The notes beneath the pieces were generated by a model. The model had not been told where the DNA came from and searched no databases. It saw nothing but the letters and a program-made list of their open reading frames with translations. From DASZVB01 sp035545855 (GTDB taxonomy: Bacteria; Myxococcota_A; Polyangia; Polyangiales; Polyangiaceae), in contig DASZXK010000053.1 of NCBI GenBank assembly GCA_035545855.1, forward strand, positions 1-64,000: a stretch of DNA of 64,000 bases, given 5' to 3'. Shown piece by piece: positions 1 through 6,868 of this stretch. The translations under genes were made by a program, and so were the position numbers. Within the stretch, counting starts at the first letter, position 1; each line of letters begins with the position of its first letter.

Positions 1-372
1 CAAGCGTCCGTGCTCACCCGGCAGCCGGGTTCCGCGCGGCCACGGGGCGGTGCCGCGTGACCCGTCGAAGGAGTTCCGGAGCACACCCTCGGTAGCGCCG
101 GGCGACGTGAAGCGTCGTCTCGGGGTGTGTGCTTCCGAGAAAGCCATGAAGCTCGCGAAGCGAAGGCTCACGGTATCACTCTGCCGGAAGCATCGCGCGC
201 GATACGAGCTGACGCTCGTCGCTACGTCTTTCGGGCGCGACGCCGGAACGACCTCATCCGGCGGATTCGACCGGAAAGAGGTGACGAATGGTCAGCGGGC
301 GAGGGTGGGCATCAGCTCACGAAGATCGACACCCATCCATTCGAGCGGGAAGGTCTACTGGGCGTTCCGGCT
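1..372. other. Unassigned region downstream of the ECF sigma gene
   Basis: I see no convincing gene here. Open frames exist on the plus strand (for example 50-427) but their translations are Arg/Ser-rich and look like chance high-GC frames. The one visible structure is a near-perfect inverted repeat at 16-30, with 7-base arms ACCCGGC and GCCGGGT around a single A. A gene reaching in from the left of the window cannot be excluded. Confidence 0.4.
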
Positions 373-951
373 TCAGTCCACCGGTCCCGCGAAGCCCTCC
401 CCGAGGACGGTCCGGAGGGCGACGTAGGCGCGGTGGGCTCGGAGCTTCACGGCGCTCACCGTCGCGCCGAGGACCGCGGCGGCTTCGTTGTGCGACAGCC
501 CTTCCAACCGCATGAGCTCGAAGGCCACCCGCTGGGACTCCGGAAGTCGACGGAGCTCCGCTTCGAGGCGGTAGGCGAGCTGCTTGGCTTCCGCGACGCC
601 GTCCGGACGAGCGTCGGAGGGTACGGAGGAGTCGTCCAGGGTGGGCACGGCGGTGGCGAGCACGCTTCGCCGGTCCCGGCGGATCTCGTCCACGAGGAGG
701 CGCCTCGCGATCGCGAACGCCCAGGGCAGGACGGGGCTCCCCGAGATGAACGTCCCCCGGGCCCGGTGAATCGAGAGGAGCGTCTGCTGGACGAGGTCCT
801 CCGCCCGGGCCGTGTCCCGGGTCTGGCGTCGCAGATAGGCGAACACACGGGGAGCCACGGCGTCGTAGACGTCGCCGAACGCCGCGTCGTCGCCCGCCGC
901 GTACCGGGCCATGGCGGCATCGGCGCTGGTCCGCTCTGCGTTCTCCCGCAC
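373..951 (-). CDS. ECF-type RNA polymerase sigma factor
   Basis: This 192-residue protein has the two-domain ECF layout. Region 2 spans about residues 22-93 and includes EDLVQQTLLSIH (51-62) and PWAFAIARRLLVDEIRR. Region 4 spans about 136-180 with LPESQRVAFELMRLEGLSHNEAA-type helix-turn-helix. It would direct RNA polymerase to a small stress or envelope regulon. The GTG at 951 has no clear ribosome-binding site; the ATG at residue 14 (position 912) is an alternative start. No anti-sigma gene abuts it. The nearest candidate is the DUF1109/NrsF-like membrane protein at 3043-3696, on the same strand. The region-2 motif resembles sigma factors paired with NrsF proteins, so that pairing is plausible but inferred. 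Confidence 0.9.
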   Translation of the reverse strand: MRENAERTSADAAMARYAAGDDAAFGDVYDAVAPRVFAYLRRQTRDTARAEDLVQQTLLSIHRARGTFISGSPVLPWAFAIARRLLVDEIRRDRRSVLATAVPTLDDSSVPSDARPDGVAEAKQLAYRLEAELRRLPESQRVAFELMRLEGLSHNEAAAVLGATVSAVKLRAHRAYVALRTVLGEGFAGPVD

Positions 952-1210
952 GCCGATTCACTAACAGATCCGGCACTCCGGATCGACTCGGAGGGCCGAG
1001 AGCGTGAAGAACTACTCATGGCTCGGGCCGCCTTCGGGCGGGGCGGAGCGCCACGCGTGGCGACGAGAGCCGGCGTCCATGTGAACGAATCCGACCACGA
1101 GTACGGTCAGATCTCGGCTTCGTTTCGGCGAGAAGGCGCCGCGCCGCCGGATTCGAGCGGGGGCCTTCGAAACGGCGGGGCGCGCGACCCGTAAGGAACC
1201 GTGGAACCCC

Positions 1211-1636
1211 ATGCCGTTCATCCATCCATTTCAGAGGGACGACGTCGCCCTGGATCTCGCACGGACGCTCGTGCGGAGTGCCACAGAAGCGCCGCCTCGC
1301 GGCAGCGTCGAGAGACTCCACGGGGAGTTCCTGGCCGGTGACTGGGCCGTCGTGGATTCGTTCGACGAGTGCGGGTGCCGCTGCGTGATGTTCCGGCGCG
1401 CCGAACGTGCCGCCTCCGGCTCTCGCGGCGCTCTGACCCGGCGTCAGCGCGAGATCGCGACCTTCGCCGCCCGGGGCCACTCGAACAAGCAGATCGCCTA
1501 CGAGATGGGGATCTCGGAGTCGACGGTGTCGGAGCACGTGCGCCGCGCGGTCTCGAAGCTCGGCCTGCGCTCCCGGGTCGAGCTCGTGAGCACGCTCGCG
1601 GCGCTCTCCGCCGTCGCTTCGACCACCGCCCCCTGA
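1211..1636 (+). CDS. Small LuxR-type helix-turn-helix regulator
   Basis: A 141-residue protein with a C-terminal LuxR/GerE DNA-binding domain at about 74-128. It has the typical LTRRQREIATFAARGHSNKQ entry followed by IAYEMGISESTVSEHVRRAVSKLG. The N-terminal 70 residues match no receiver, PAS or autoinducer domain that I recognise and contain a Cys-rich CGCRC stretch (54-58). The gene is divergent from the ECF sigma gene and convergent with a second small LuxR-type gene at 1656-1985. The lack of a receiver domain means its input is unknown: it may be constitutive, bind a partner, or sense through the N-terminal segment. Confidence 0.85.
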   Translation: MPFIHPFQRDDVALDLARTLVRSATEAPPRGSVERLHGEFLAGDWAVVDSFDECGCRCVMFRRAERAASGSRGALTRRQREIATFAARGHSNKQIAYEMGISESTVSEHVRRAVSKLGLRSRVELVSTLAALSAVASTTAP

Positions 1637-1655
1637 GCAGCTCCGGTTCGGCGTC

Positions 1656-1985
1656 TCAGGCGAGCGGGCGCTTCGCGAGGTACGCGGACAGCTCGGCCCT
1701 CGAGTGGACTCCGAGCTTCCGGAAGATGGACTGCACCTGGTTTGCGACCGTCCGGTCCGAGGTGCCACGGCGAGCCGCGATGTCCCGGTTCTTGATTCCC
1801 AGCACGAGGACCGAGAGGACTTCGCGCTCGACGGGCGTGAGCTCGGTCGGGAGCGCGGCGGACGCCACGGGGAGCGCGAGGACCGCGTACTCGCTCGGTC
1901 CGACGTGGAACCGCGACGCGGAGAGACTCATCGGGTTCAGCGGGCGAAGCTCGCCCGAACCGCGGTGACGGCTCGAATCGTCCAT
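1656..1985 (-). CDS. Small LuxR-type helix-turn-helix regulator
   Basis: A 109-residue protein, almost half of which is a LuxR/GerE domain (about 48-106): LTPVEREVLSVLVLGIKNRDIA, then TSDRTVANQVQSIFRKLGVHSRAEL. The N-terminal 47 residues are not a recognisable sensor domain. It sits tail to tail with the LuxR-type gene at 1211-1636, 19 bases apart, but the two are clearly diverged, so a recent duplication is unlikely. It lies downstream of the DUF3455 lipoprotein gene on the same strand, with a strong hairpin between them. Target genes are unknown. Confidence 0.85.
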   Translation of the reverse strand: MDDSSRHRGSGELRPLNPMSLSASRFHVGPSEYAVLALPVASAALPTELTPVEREVLSVLVLGIKNRDIAARRGTSDRTVANQVQSIFRKLGVHSRAELSAYLAKRPLA

Positions 1986-2005
1986 GTTCGCCGACCTTTC
2001 GTCAC

Positions 2006-2027
2006 GGGGGGCCCCGGCGGGCCCCCC
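2006..2027 (-). terminator. Strong G+C hairpin downstream of the DUF3455 lipoprotein gene
   Basis: The arms GGGGGGCCC (2006-2014) and GGGCCCCCC (2019-2027) form a perfect 9-bp stem around a 4-base CGGC loop. It lies 19 bases past the lipoprotein stop codon and before the LuxR-type gene on the same strand. There is no T run, so it is terminator-like rather than a textbook intrinsic terminator. Confidence 0.45.
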
Positions 2028-2045
2028 GCTCCGGAGAGACGCGGC

Positions 2046-2915
2046 TCAGATCCCGCCGTCGGGGCCGCCGGTGTAGAAGTAGTAGTTCGCGGTGTAGGCG
2101 ACCTTCTGCACCTCGTCCACGTTCGCGGACGAGCAGGTCGCCGCGTCGGGCGCGGCGCCGCCCGTGGTGTCCAGCCGCTGGATGAACGTGACGTCGCTCA
2201 TCACTCCGTCGGCTCCGTCGTGCTCGGAAGCCTGGAGGAGGAGGACGGGAACGGAGCCCGCCACGGCGGCGGACTTCTTCTTCGCGCCCTGCACGATGCT
2301 GCCGTCCGAAGACTCCCAGCGCGGCGCCGTGGGGCCGCTCGGACCGGCGTAGTGCGTGGCGATCTGGACCCCGCACGAGTCCTTCAGCGTCGCTTCCGGC
2401 CCGACGAAGACCCAGGTGTAGCTCGTGAGGCCCGCGTCGCCGACGACGGGCGCACCCGTGCACTTGTAGTTCTGCGTGCCCGTCGCGTGGGCCTGGAGGA
2501 CGAGCGTCGTGCCTGCAGGAACCGCGACGTCCGTCGGAACGCCCGTCGGATCCGTCGGGGGATCCGCGACGCAGGCGCCGTCGGGCAGCCCGCCGTCTCC
2601 GCCAGCGCCGCCCGCGCCGCCGTCGCCGCTTCCTCCCGCGCCGCCCGTGGCTCCGCCGGTGCCCTGGCCCCCTTCACCCGCGGTGCCGCCCGTCGCGTTG
2701 CCCGCGCTGCCGCCCTTGCCGCCGCTGCCGCCGCCGCCCTTGCCGCCGCTGCCGCCGCCGGCGGCGCCGCCCGTGCCGGTGTCTCCGCCGGTTCCCGAGG
2801 CGGGCTGCGTGTTGCCGTTCGAATCGTCACTGCTGCAGGCCACGAGCGCGAGCGAGAGCGCGAGCGAACCGAGCGCGACGGAACCCAGAGTCGTCTTGAA
2901 GCGAGATTGAATCAT
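2046..2915 (-). CDS. DUF3455-family lipoprotein with Gly-rich linker
   Basis: From the ATG at 2915 the protein is 289 residues; a GGAGGGAG ribosome-binding site precedes it, so longer starts are unlikely. A lipoprotein signal peptide ends at LALVAC, with the lipidated Cys at 27. Residues about 40-112 are a low-complexity Gly/Ala/Ser linker. Residues about 130-285 match DUF3455: QAHATGTQNYKC, TWVFVGPEATLKD, THYAGP, a run of hydrophobic LLLQA, TFIQRL then TGG, and a final YTANYYFYT. DUF3455 proteins are secreted and of unknown function. The linker would hold the domain away from the membrane, a design common in myxobacterial surface lipoproteins. Location is inferred from the signal peptide. 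Confidence 0.85.
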   Translation of the reverse strand: MIQSRFKTTLGSVALGSLALSLALVACSSDDSNGNTQPASGTGGDTGTGGAAGGGSGGKGGGGSGGKGGSAGNATGGTAGEGGQGTGGATGGAGGSGDGGAGGAGGDGGLPDGACVADPPTDPTGVPTDVAVPAGTTLVLQAHATGTQNYKCTGAPVVGDAGLTSYTWVFVGPEATLKDSCGVQIATHYAGPSGPTAPRWESSDGSIVQGAKKKSAAVAGSVPVLLLQASEHDGADGVMSDVTFIQRLDTTGGAAPDAATCSSANVDEVQKVAYTANYYFYTGGPDGGI

Positions 2916-3042
2916 GAGCGAAAGCTCCCTCCACACGGACGACCCCATCGTCGCCCTCGGGCACGCGTCCAAATGCGTGCCTCGACAGGGGCGTACGACG
3001 GCGGCGACGGCCCGTTTCGGTCGAGGCCCGGAAAAAGGGCGT

Positions 3043-3696
3043 TCACGCCGCGCGGAGGGCGATCACGAAGTGCCCGAGCAACGTCCCCGCGGCGGTGCAA
3101 AGCGCGAACGGCAGGACGTGTCCGACGAACAGGTGCGGCACGTACGCGACGGGGCACCAGAGATCCACGAGAACCCAGACGCCCGCGCCGATGGCGGCGC
3201 CGATGGCGGCGCCGGTCAGGCGCGGATGCGTCGGATCGGAGCCGCGACGGGCGGTCACGGCGGCGACGAGCGGCCACGCTGCCGTGAGGCAGCTCAGGGT
3301 CAGGCAGCGCAAGCCCGGACGCTCCGGCCACTCGACCATCATCCCCGGGTAGCGCGAGGAGAAGAACACCTTCCACGCGAAGAGCACGACGGGCGTCCCC
3401 AACGCGAGTGAGATGAGCGCGACGCCCGGGCGACCGAGCATCGAGCGCCCGCGCGAGAGCGCGAGGATCGCCGCGGTGAGCGCGACCGCGAAGGCGCCGC
3501 TCGCGGTCTCCCAGACGAGGGTGTTCGGCCGTGGCGCGCTGCGGATGCCGCCCCAGGAGACGAAGACCAGCAGAGGCACGACGATGCCCGACGCGAGCAG
3601 CGCCAGGTTCCGCGCGACGATCGCGGCTCGGGTCGGCGTGGGTTCCTGGCTCGCGGCGGCTAGCACCCGGGCGCGAAGGTCGGCGGACGGCGTCAT
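3043..3696 (-). CDS. NrsF-like (DUF1109) membrane protein, putative anti-sigma factor
   Basis: A 217-residue protein with a short cytoplasmic N-terminus (MTPSADLRARVLAAA) followed by about six hydrophobic segments, as in the DUF1109/NrsF family. Members such as Caulobacter NrsF are inner-membrane anti-sigma factors that hold an ECF sigma factor until a stress signal arrives. Family members usually lie next to their sigma gene. Here the only sigma gene in the window is at 373-951, on the same strand and separated by two LuxR-type genes and a lipoprotein gene. The family match is moderate, resting on topology and the N-terminal motif; the partner is inferred. Confidence 0.65.
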   Translation of the reverse strand: MTPSADLRARVLAAASQEPTPTRAAIVARNLALLASGIVVPLLVFVSWGGIRSAPRPNTLVWETASGAFAVALTAAILALSRGRSMLGRPGVALISLALGTPVVLFAWKVFFSSRYPGMMVEWPERPGLRCLTLSCLTAAWPLVAAVTARRGSDPTHPRLTGAAIGAAIGAGVWVLVDLWCPVAYVPHLFVGHVLPFALCTAAGTLLGHFVIALRAA

Positions 3697-3997
3697 CGAG
3701 GCGTTTCTCCGCAGGAAGAGAAGGTATCTCCCAACGCCCCCCGCCGCCAGGGTAGAAGTCCGCCAGGCGCTCGAAACGAATGACCTTTCTTCATTTCGAG
3801 GAAAAAACGATCGGGACCGAAACGAAGTTTCGTGGTCGTCGTATGGCCCCTTTGCGGAAGCATCTTTTCACGTCCGGAAGGCGCTCTCCGGGCGGCGCCT
3901 CGGCTGGCGGATCGCGGCGTACTGCCCGTGACGTTCATGGGGAGCACTACGACGAGTCCGTGCACCCGGTTTCCAATATCCATCGTGGTGACCGTCC
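3697..3997. promoter_or_regulatory. Divergent intergenic region with operator-like inverted repeat
   Basis: This 301-base stretch separates the NrsF-like gene (minus) from the COG2509 gene (plus) and has a distinctly more AT-rich centre around 3775-3835. An inverted repeat CGAAAC-GAA-GTTTCG lies at 3818-3832. A looser CGAAACGAATGA ... TCATTTCG repeat lies at about 3772-3798. These could be operators for either gene. No confident -35/-10 pair and no gene were found. Confidence 0.35.
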
Positions 3998-5563
3998 GTG
4001 AGCGCGCCGACGGAGCTCACGCTCGACGTCGGTCTCGACGAGCCGGCGGACGACGCGTCGATTCGCACTCGCCTGTCGCGCGCGCTTCACGTGAGCGAAG
4101 AGGCGGTCCCTCCGTACGTGCTCCGGAAGCGTTCGCTCGACGCGCGACGGGGTTCGATCCGGTTCCATTTGCTCTTCGAGCTCGGCGTGGTGGAGACGAC
4201 GGACCTCGGCGCGCCGCACCCGCGAGAGGTCGGCCCCCGCCGGGTCGTGGTCGTCGGCGGAGGGCCCGCGGGCCTCTTCTGTGCGTACGAGCTCGCCCGA
4301 CGCGGCATCGGCAGCGTCGTCGTCGATCGCGGAAAGCAGGTTCAGCCTCGTCGCCGGGATCTGAAGGGGCTCACGCGTCACGGCGTCGTCGATCCGGACA
4401 GCAACTACTGCTTCGGCGAGGGCGGAGCCGGCACGTACAGCGACGGCAAGCTCTATACGCGAGCCCACAAGCGGGGGAGCGTGCGGGACGTCATCGAGAT
4501 CCTCGCACGTCATGGAGCGCCCGAGAGCATCCTCGTGGAAGCCCGCCCGCACATCGGCTCGAACCGGCTTCCGGACGTCGTCACGCACATGCGCGAGGAG
4601 CTGGAAGGGGTCGGCGTCGAGTTCCGCCACGGGGCGCGCGTGGTGGAGCTCTTGCTGTCACCCGGCGCGGCGCGGGTTCGCGGCGTCCGGTTCGCGGACG
4701 GCTCCGAGCTCGACGCCGCGGCCGTCGTGCTCGCGACGGGGCACTCGGCGTCGGACGTCTACGAGCTTCTTCTTCGCGCCGGGGTCCGCCTCGAACCGAA
4801 GTCCTTCGCGCTCGGGGTCCGCATCGAACACCCGCAGCCGCTCCTGAATCGGATCCAGTTCGGCAGGTTCGCGGGCCATCCGAAGCTCCCCGCCGCGGCG
4901 TACCGCGTGGCGGAGACCATCGACGGCCGCGGCGTCTTCTCGTTCTGCATGTGCCCCGGCGGATTCATCGTGCCGGCAGCGACGGTCCCGACGGGCCTCG
5001 TCGTGAACGGCATGAGCCTCTCGCGCCGGGACTCGCCGTTCGCGAACTCCGGGCTCGTCGTCTCGGTGGACCCCGCGGACTACGCGCGCGCCGGTTTCGC
5101 CGGTCCGCTCGGGGGCGTGGCGCTCCAGCGCGCCGTGGAAGCGGCCGCGCTCGCCGCCGGGGGCGAGATGCTCCGCGCGCCGGCGACTCGCGCGACGGAT
5201 TTCGTGGAGAGACGCGGCTCGTCCACGGTCCCGAAGTCGAGCTACGTGCCCGGCGTCGTCGCGAGCGACGTCGCGGACGTCCTCGCCGCCTCGCGGCTCC
5301 CCATCGCGGATTGCATCCGGGGCGCGCTCGTCGTGTTCGAAAGGCGCCTCCGGGGCTACCTGACGGAAGAGGCGATCCTCGTCGGCGTCGAGACGCGCAC
5401 GAGCTCCCCCGTGCGCATCCCGAGAGACGAGATCACGCTGGAGTCTCCCGACGCCGCCGGCCTCTACCCCGCGGGGGAAGGCGCGGGCTACGCAGGCGGC
5501 ATCATGAGCGCGGCGATGGATGGCGTCCGGATCGCCCAACGCATCGCGGCGCGCGGCGTCTGA
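3998..5563 (+). CDS. FAD-dependent oxidoreductase (COG2509 family)
   Basis: A 521-residue protein. Residues about 1-80 form the small N-terminal domain typical of this family. The Rossmann dinucleotide-binding motif GGGPAGLFCAYELARRG follows at 87-103. SNYCFGEGGAGTYSDGKLYT is the second signature block, and GAGYAGGIMSAAMDG is the C-terminal FAD-contacting motif. COG2509 proteins are predicted FAD-dependent dehydrogenases with no settled substrate. The start is the GTG at 3998; the nearby GTGs at 3985 and 3988 are out of frame. Its stop codon directly abuts that of the convergent phosphoesterase gene. Confidence 0.85.
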   Translation: MSAPTELTLDVGLDEPADDASIRTRLSRALHVSEEAVPPYVLRKRSLDARRGSIRFHLLFELGVVETTDLGAPHPREVGPRRVVVVGGGPAGLFCAYELARRGIGSVVVDRGKQVQPRRRDLKGLTRHGVVDPDSNYCFGEGGAGTYSDGKLYTRAHKRGSVRDVIEILARHGAPESILVEARPHIGSNRLPDVVTHMREELEGVGVEFRHGARVVELLLSPGAARVRGVRFADGSELDAAAVVLATGHSASDVYELLLRAGVRLEPKSFALGVRIEHPQPLLNRIQFGRFAGHPKLPAAAYRVAETIDGRGVFSFCMCPGGFIVPAATVPTGLVVNGMSLSRRDSPFANSGLVVSVDPADYARAGFAGPLGGVALQRAVEAAALAAGGEMLRAPATRATDFVERRGSSTVPKSSYVPGVVASDVADVLAASRLPIADCIRGALVVFERRLRGYLTEEAILVGVETRTSSPVRIPRDEITLESPDAAGLYPAGEGAGYAGGIMSAAMDGVRIAQRIAARGV

Positions 5564-6736
5564 TCACGCGCTCTCGAGGATGATCTTCGTGATCTCGGCG
5601 GGGGCCGCGAGCCGCATCGGCGGGCCCCAGTATCCCGTGCCCGAGCTCACGTAGACGAGCGTCTTGCCGACCTTGCCGAGCCCGGAGACGATCGGCTGCT
5701 GGAGGTAGACCAGGTAGCGCCACGGCCAGATCTGGCCGCCGTGCGTGTGCCCGGAGAGCTGCAGCCCGACGCCGTGTCGATCCGCCTGGAACGCGGCGCG
5801 CGGCTGGTGAGCGAGGAGTACGAGCTCCCGGTTCGGATCGCGGCCGGACACGGCGCGCTCGACGTTCTCTCCGCCGCCGAAGCGCTTCGCGTCGTGATCG
5901 TCGACGCCGGCGAGGTCGAAGGAAGCGTCCGGGCTCTCGCCGATCGAGACGCGCGAGTTCCGGAGCACCTGGATGCCGAGCTTCGGGAGCGCGGCGCACC
6001 AGGAGTCCGCTCCCGAGTAGTACTCGTGGTTCCCCGTGACGAAGTACGTCCCGAACCTGGAGCGGAGGCCCTCGAGCGGCGAGACGGCGTCCCACAGCTC
6101 CGGCACCGTCCCGTCCACCAGGTCCCCGGTGATCGCGACCAGGTCCGGCTGGAGGGCGTTCACGCGGCTCACGATGTCCTCGATGAAGTCGCGGCCGATG
6201 GTCGGCCCCACGTGAATGTCCGAGAGCTGGACGATCGTCGTCCCGTGGAGCGTCTTCGGCAGGCGTGGCAGGCGCACGGTGACCGTTCGGATCGACACGG
6301 GACCGAGCCCCGAGCGAAGCGCCGCGGCGCTCGCCGTCCCGGAGACGAGGGCGATGCCGGCTGCGACGAGCCTCGCGATGCTCACGCGACGCGCCGGATC
6401 TTCGGGAGGGAGGTCCGACACGAGACGCTGGACGAGGGCGCCCGCCACGCGGACGACGTCCACCGCGAGCACCGTCGCGAACAAGAGGAACAACGCCCCG
6501 AGCCACACGTACCCGGGAAGAGCGAGCCAGCGCCTCGCTGCGACGTCTCCCCGCGTGGCGTAAAAGGAGAGGGGGATCGTCAGGAAGAGGAGGACGAAGA
6601 GAGCCGTCAGCGTCCGCTTGACGGCGGGGGGCGGCGCCGGCGCTTCCACGAGGCGCGCCCAGACGTAGAAATGCACCAGGCCCATCACGGCGAGCACGAT
6701 GCCCACGAACGTGAGGAACTGGCCGGTGCGAGACAC
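5564..6736 (-). CDS. Membrane-anchored metallophosphoesterase (YaeI-like)
   Basis: A 390-residue protein with about four N-terminal membrane segments (residues 5-27, 42-60, 73-100, 120-140). A calcineurin-like phosphoesterase domain follows at about 150-390. The metal-binding motifs are all present: D-I-H at 173-175, GD at 204-205, GNHE at 235-238, H310 and GHTH at 329-332. The family includes YaeI and YkuE-type enzymes that act on phosphodiesters near the membrane; the substrate here is unknown. The start is GTG with AAGGA eight bases upstream. A possible sigma-70 promoter lies so close upstream that the transcript would be nearly leaderless. Confidence 0.88.
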   Translation of the reverse strand: MSRTGQFLTFVGIVLAVMGLVHFYVWARLVEAPAPPPAVKRTLTALFVLLFLTIPLSFYATRGDVAARRWLALPGYVWLGALFLLFATVLAVDVVRVAGALVQRLVSDLPPEDPARRVSIARLVAAGIALVSGTASAAALRSGLGPVSIRTVTVRLPRLPKTLHGTTIVQLSDIHVGPTIGRDFIEDIVSRVNALQPDLVAITGDLVDGTVPELWDAVSPLEGLRSRFGTYFVTGNHEYYSGADSWCAALPKLGIQVLRNSRVSIGESPDASFDLAGVDDHDAKRFGGGENVERAVSGRDPNRELVLLAHQPRAAFQADRHGVGLQLSGHTHGGQIWPWRYLVYLQQPIVSGLGKVGKTLVYVSSGTGYWGPPMRLAAPAEITKIILESA

Positions 6737-6745
6737 GAAGCGTCC

Positions 6746-6773
6746 TTTATAGAGCAGCTGGCCTGACTGTCAC
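6746..6773 (-). promoter_or_regulatory. Putative sigma-70-type promoter of the phosphoesterase gene
   Basis: Read on the minus strand, GTGACA (6773-6768), a 16-base spacer and TATAAA (6751-6746) match five of six -35 and five of six -10 consensus bases. Transcription would start near 6739, only a few bases before the GTG at 6736. Either the mRNA is nearly leaderless or the true start codon is further inside. Confidence 0.45.
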
Positions 6774-6868
6774 CGGGCGTTTGCACCCTCCCTTCGGGCG
6801 TGGTGCGATGAAGGTTCGCGTCGCGGGCTCCCCGTTGCGGGGGCCAGCGCCATTCCCGGAGGGTTTTC

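Noticed and set aside
127..1194. A 355-codon plus-strand open frame
   Set aside because: It is antisense to the ECF sigma gene, which has clear motifs; the translation has no family features.
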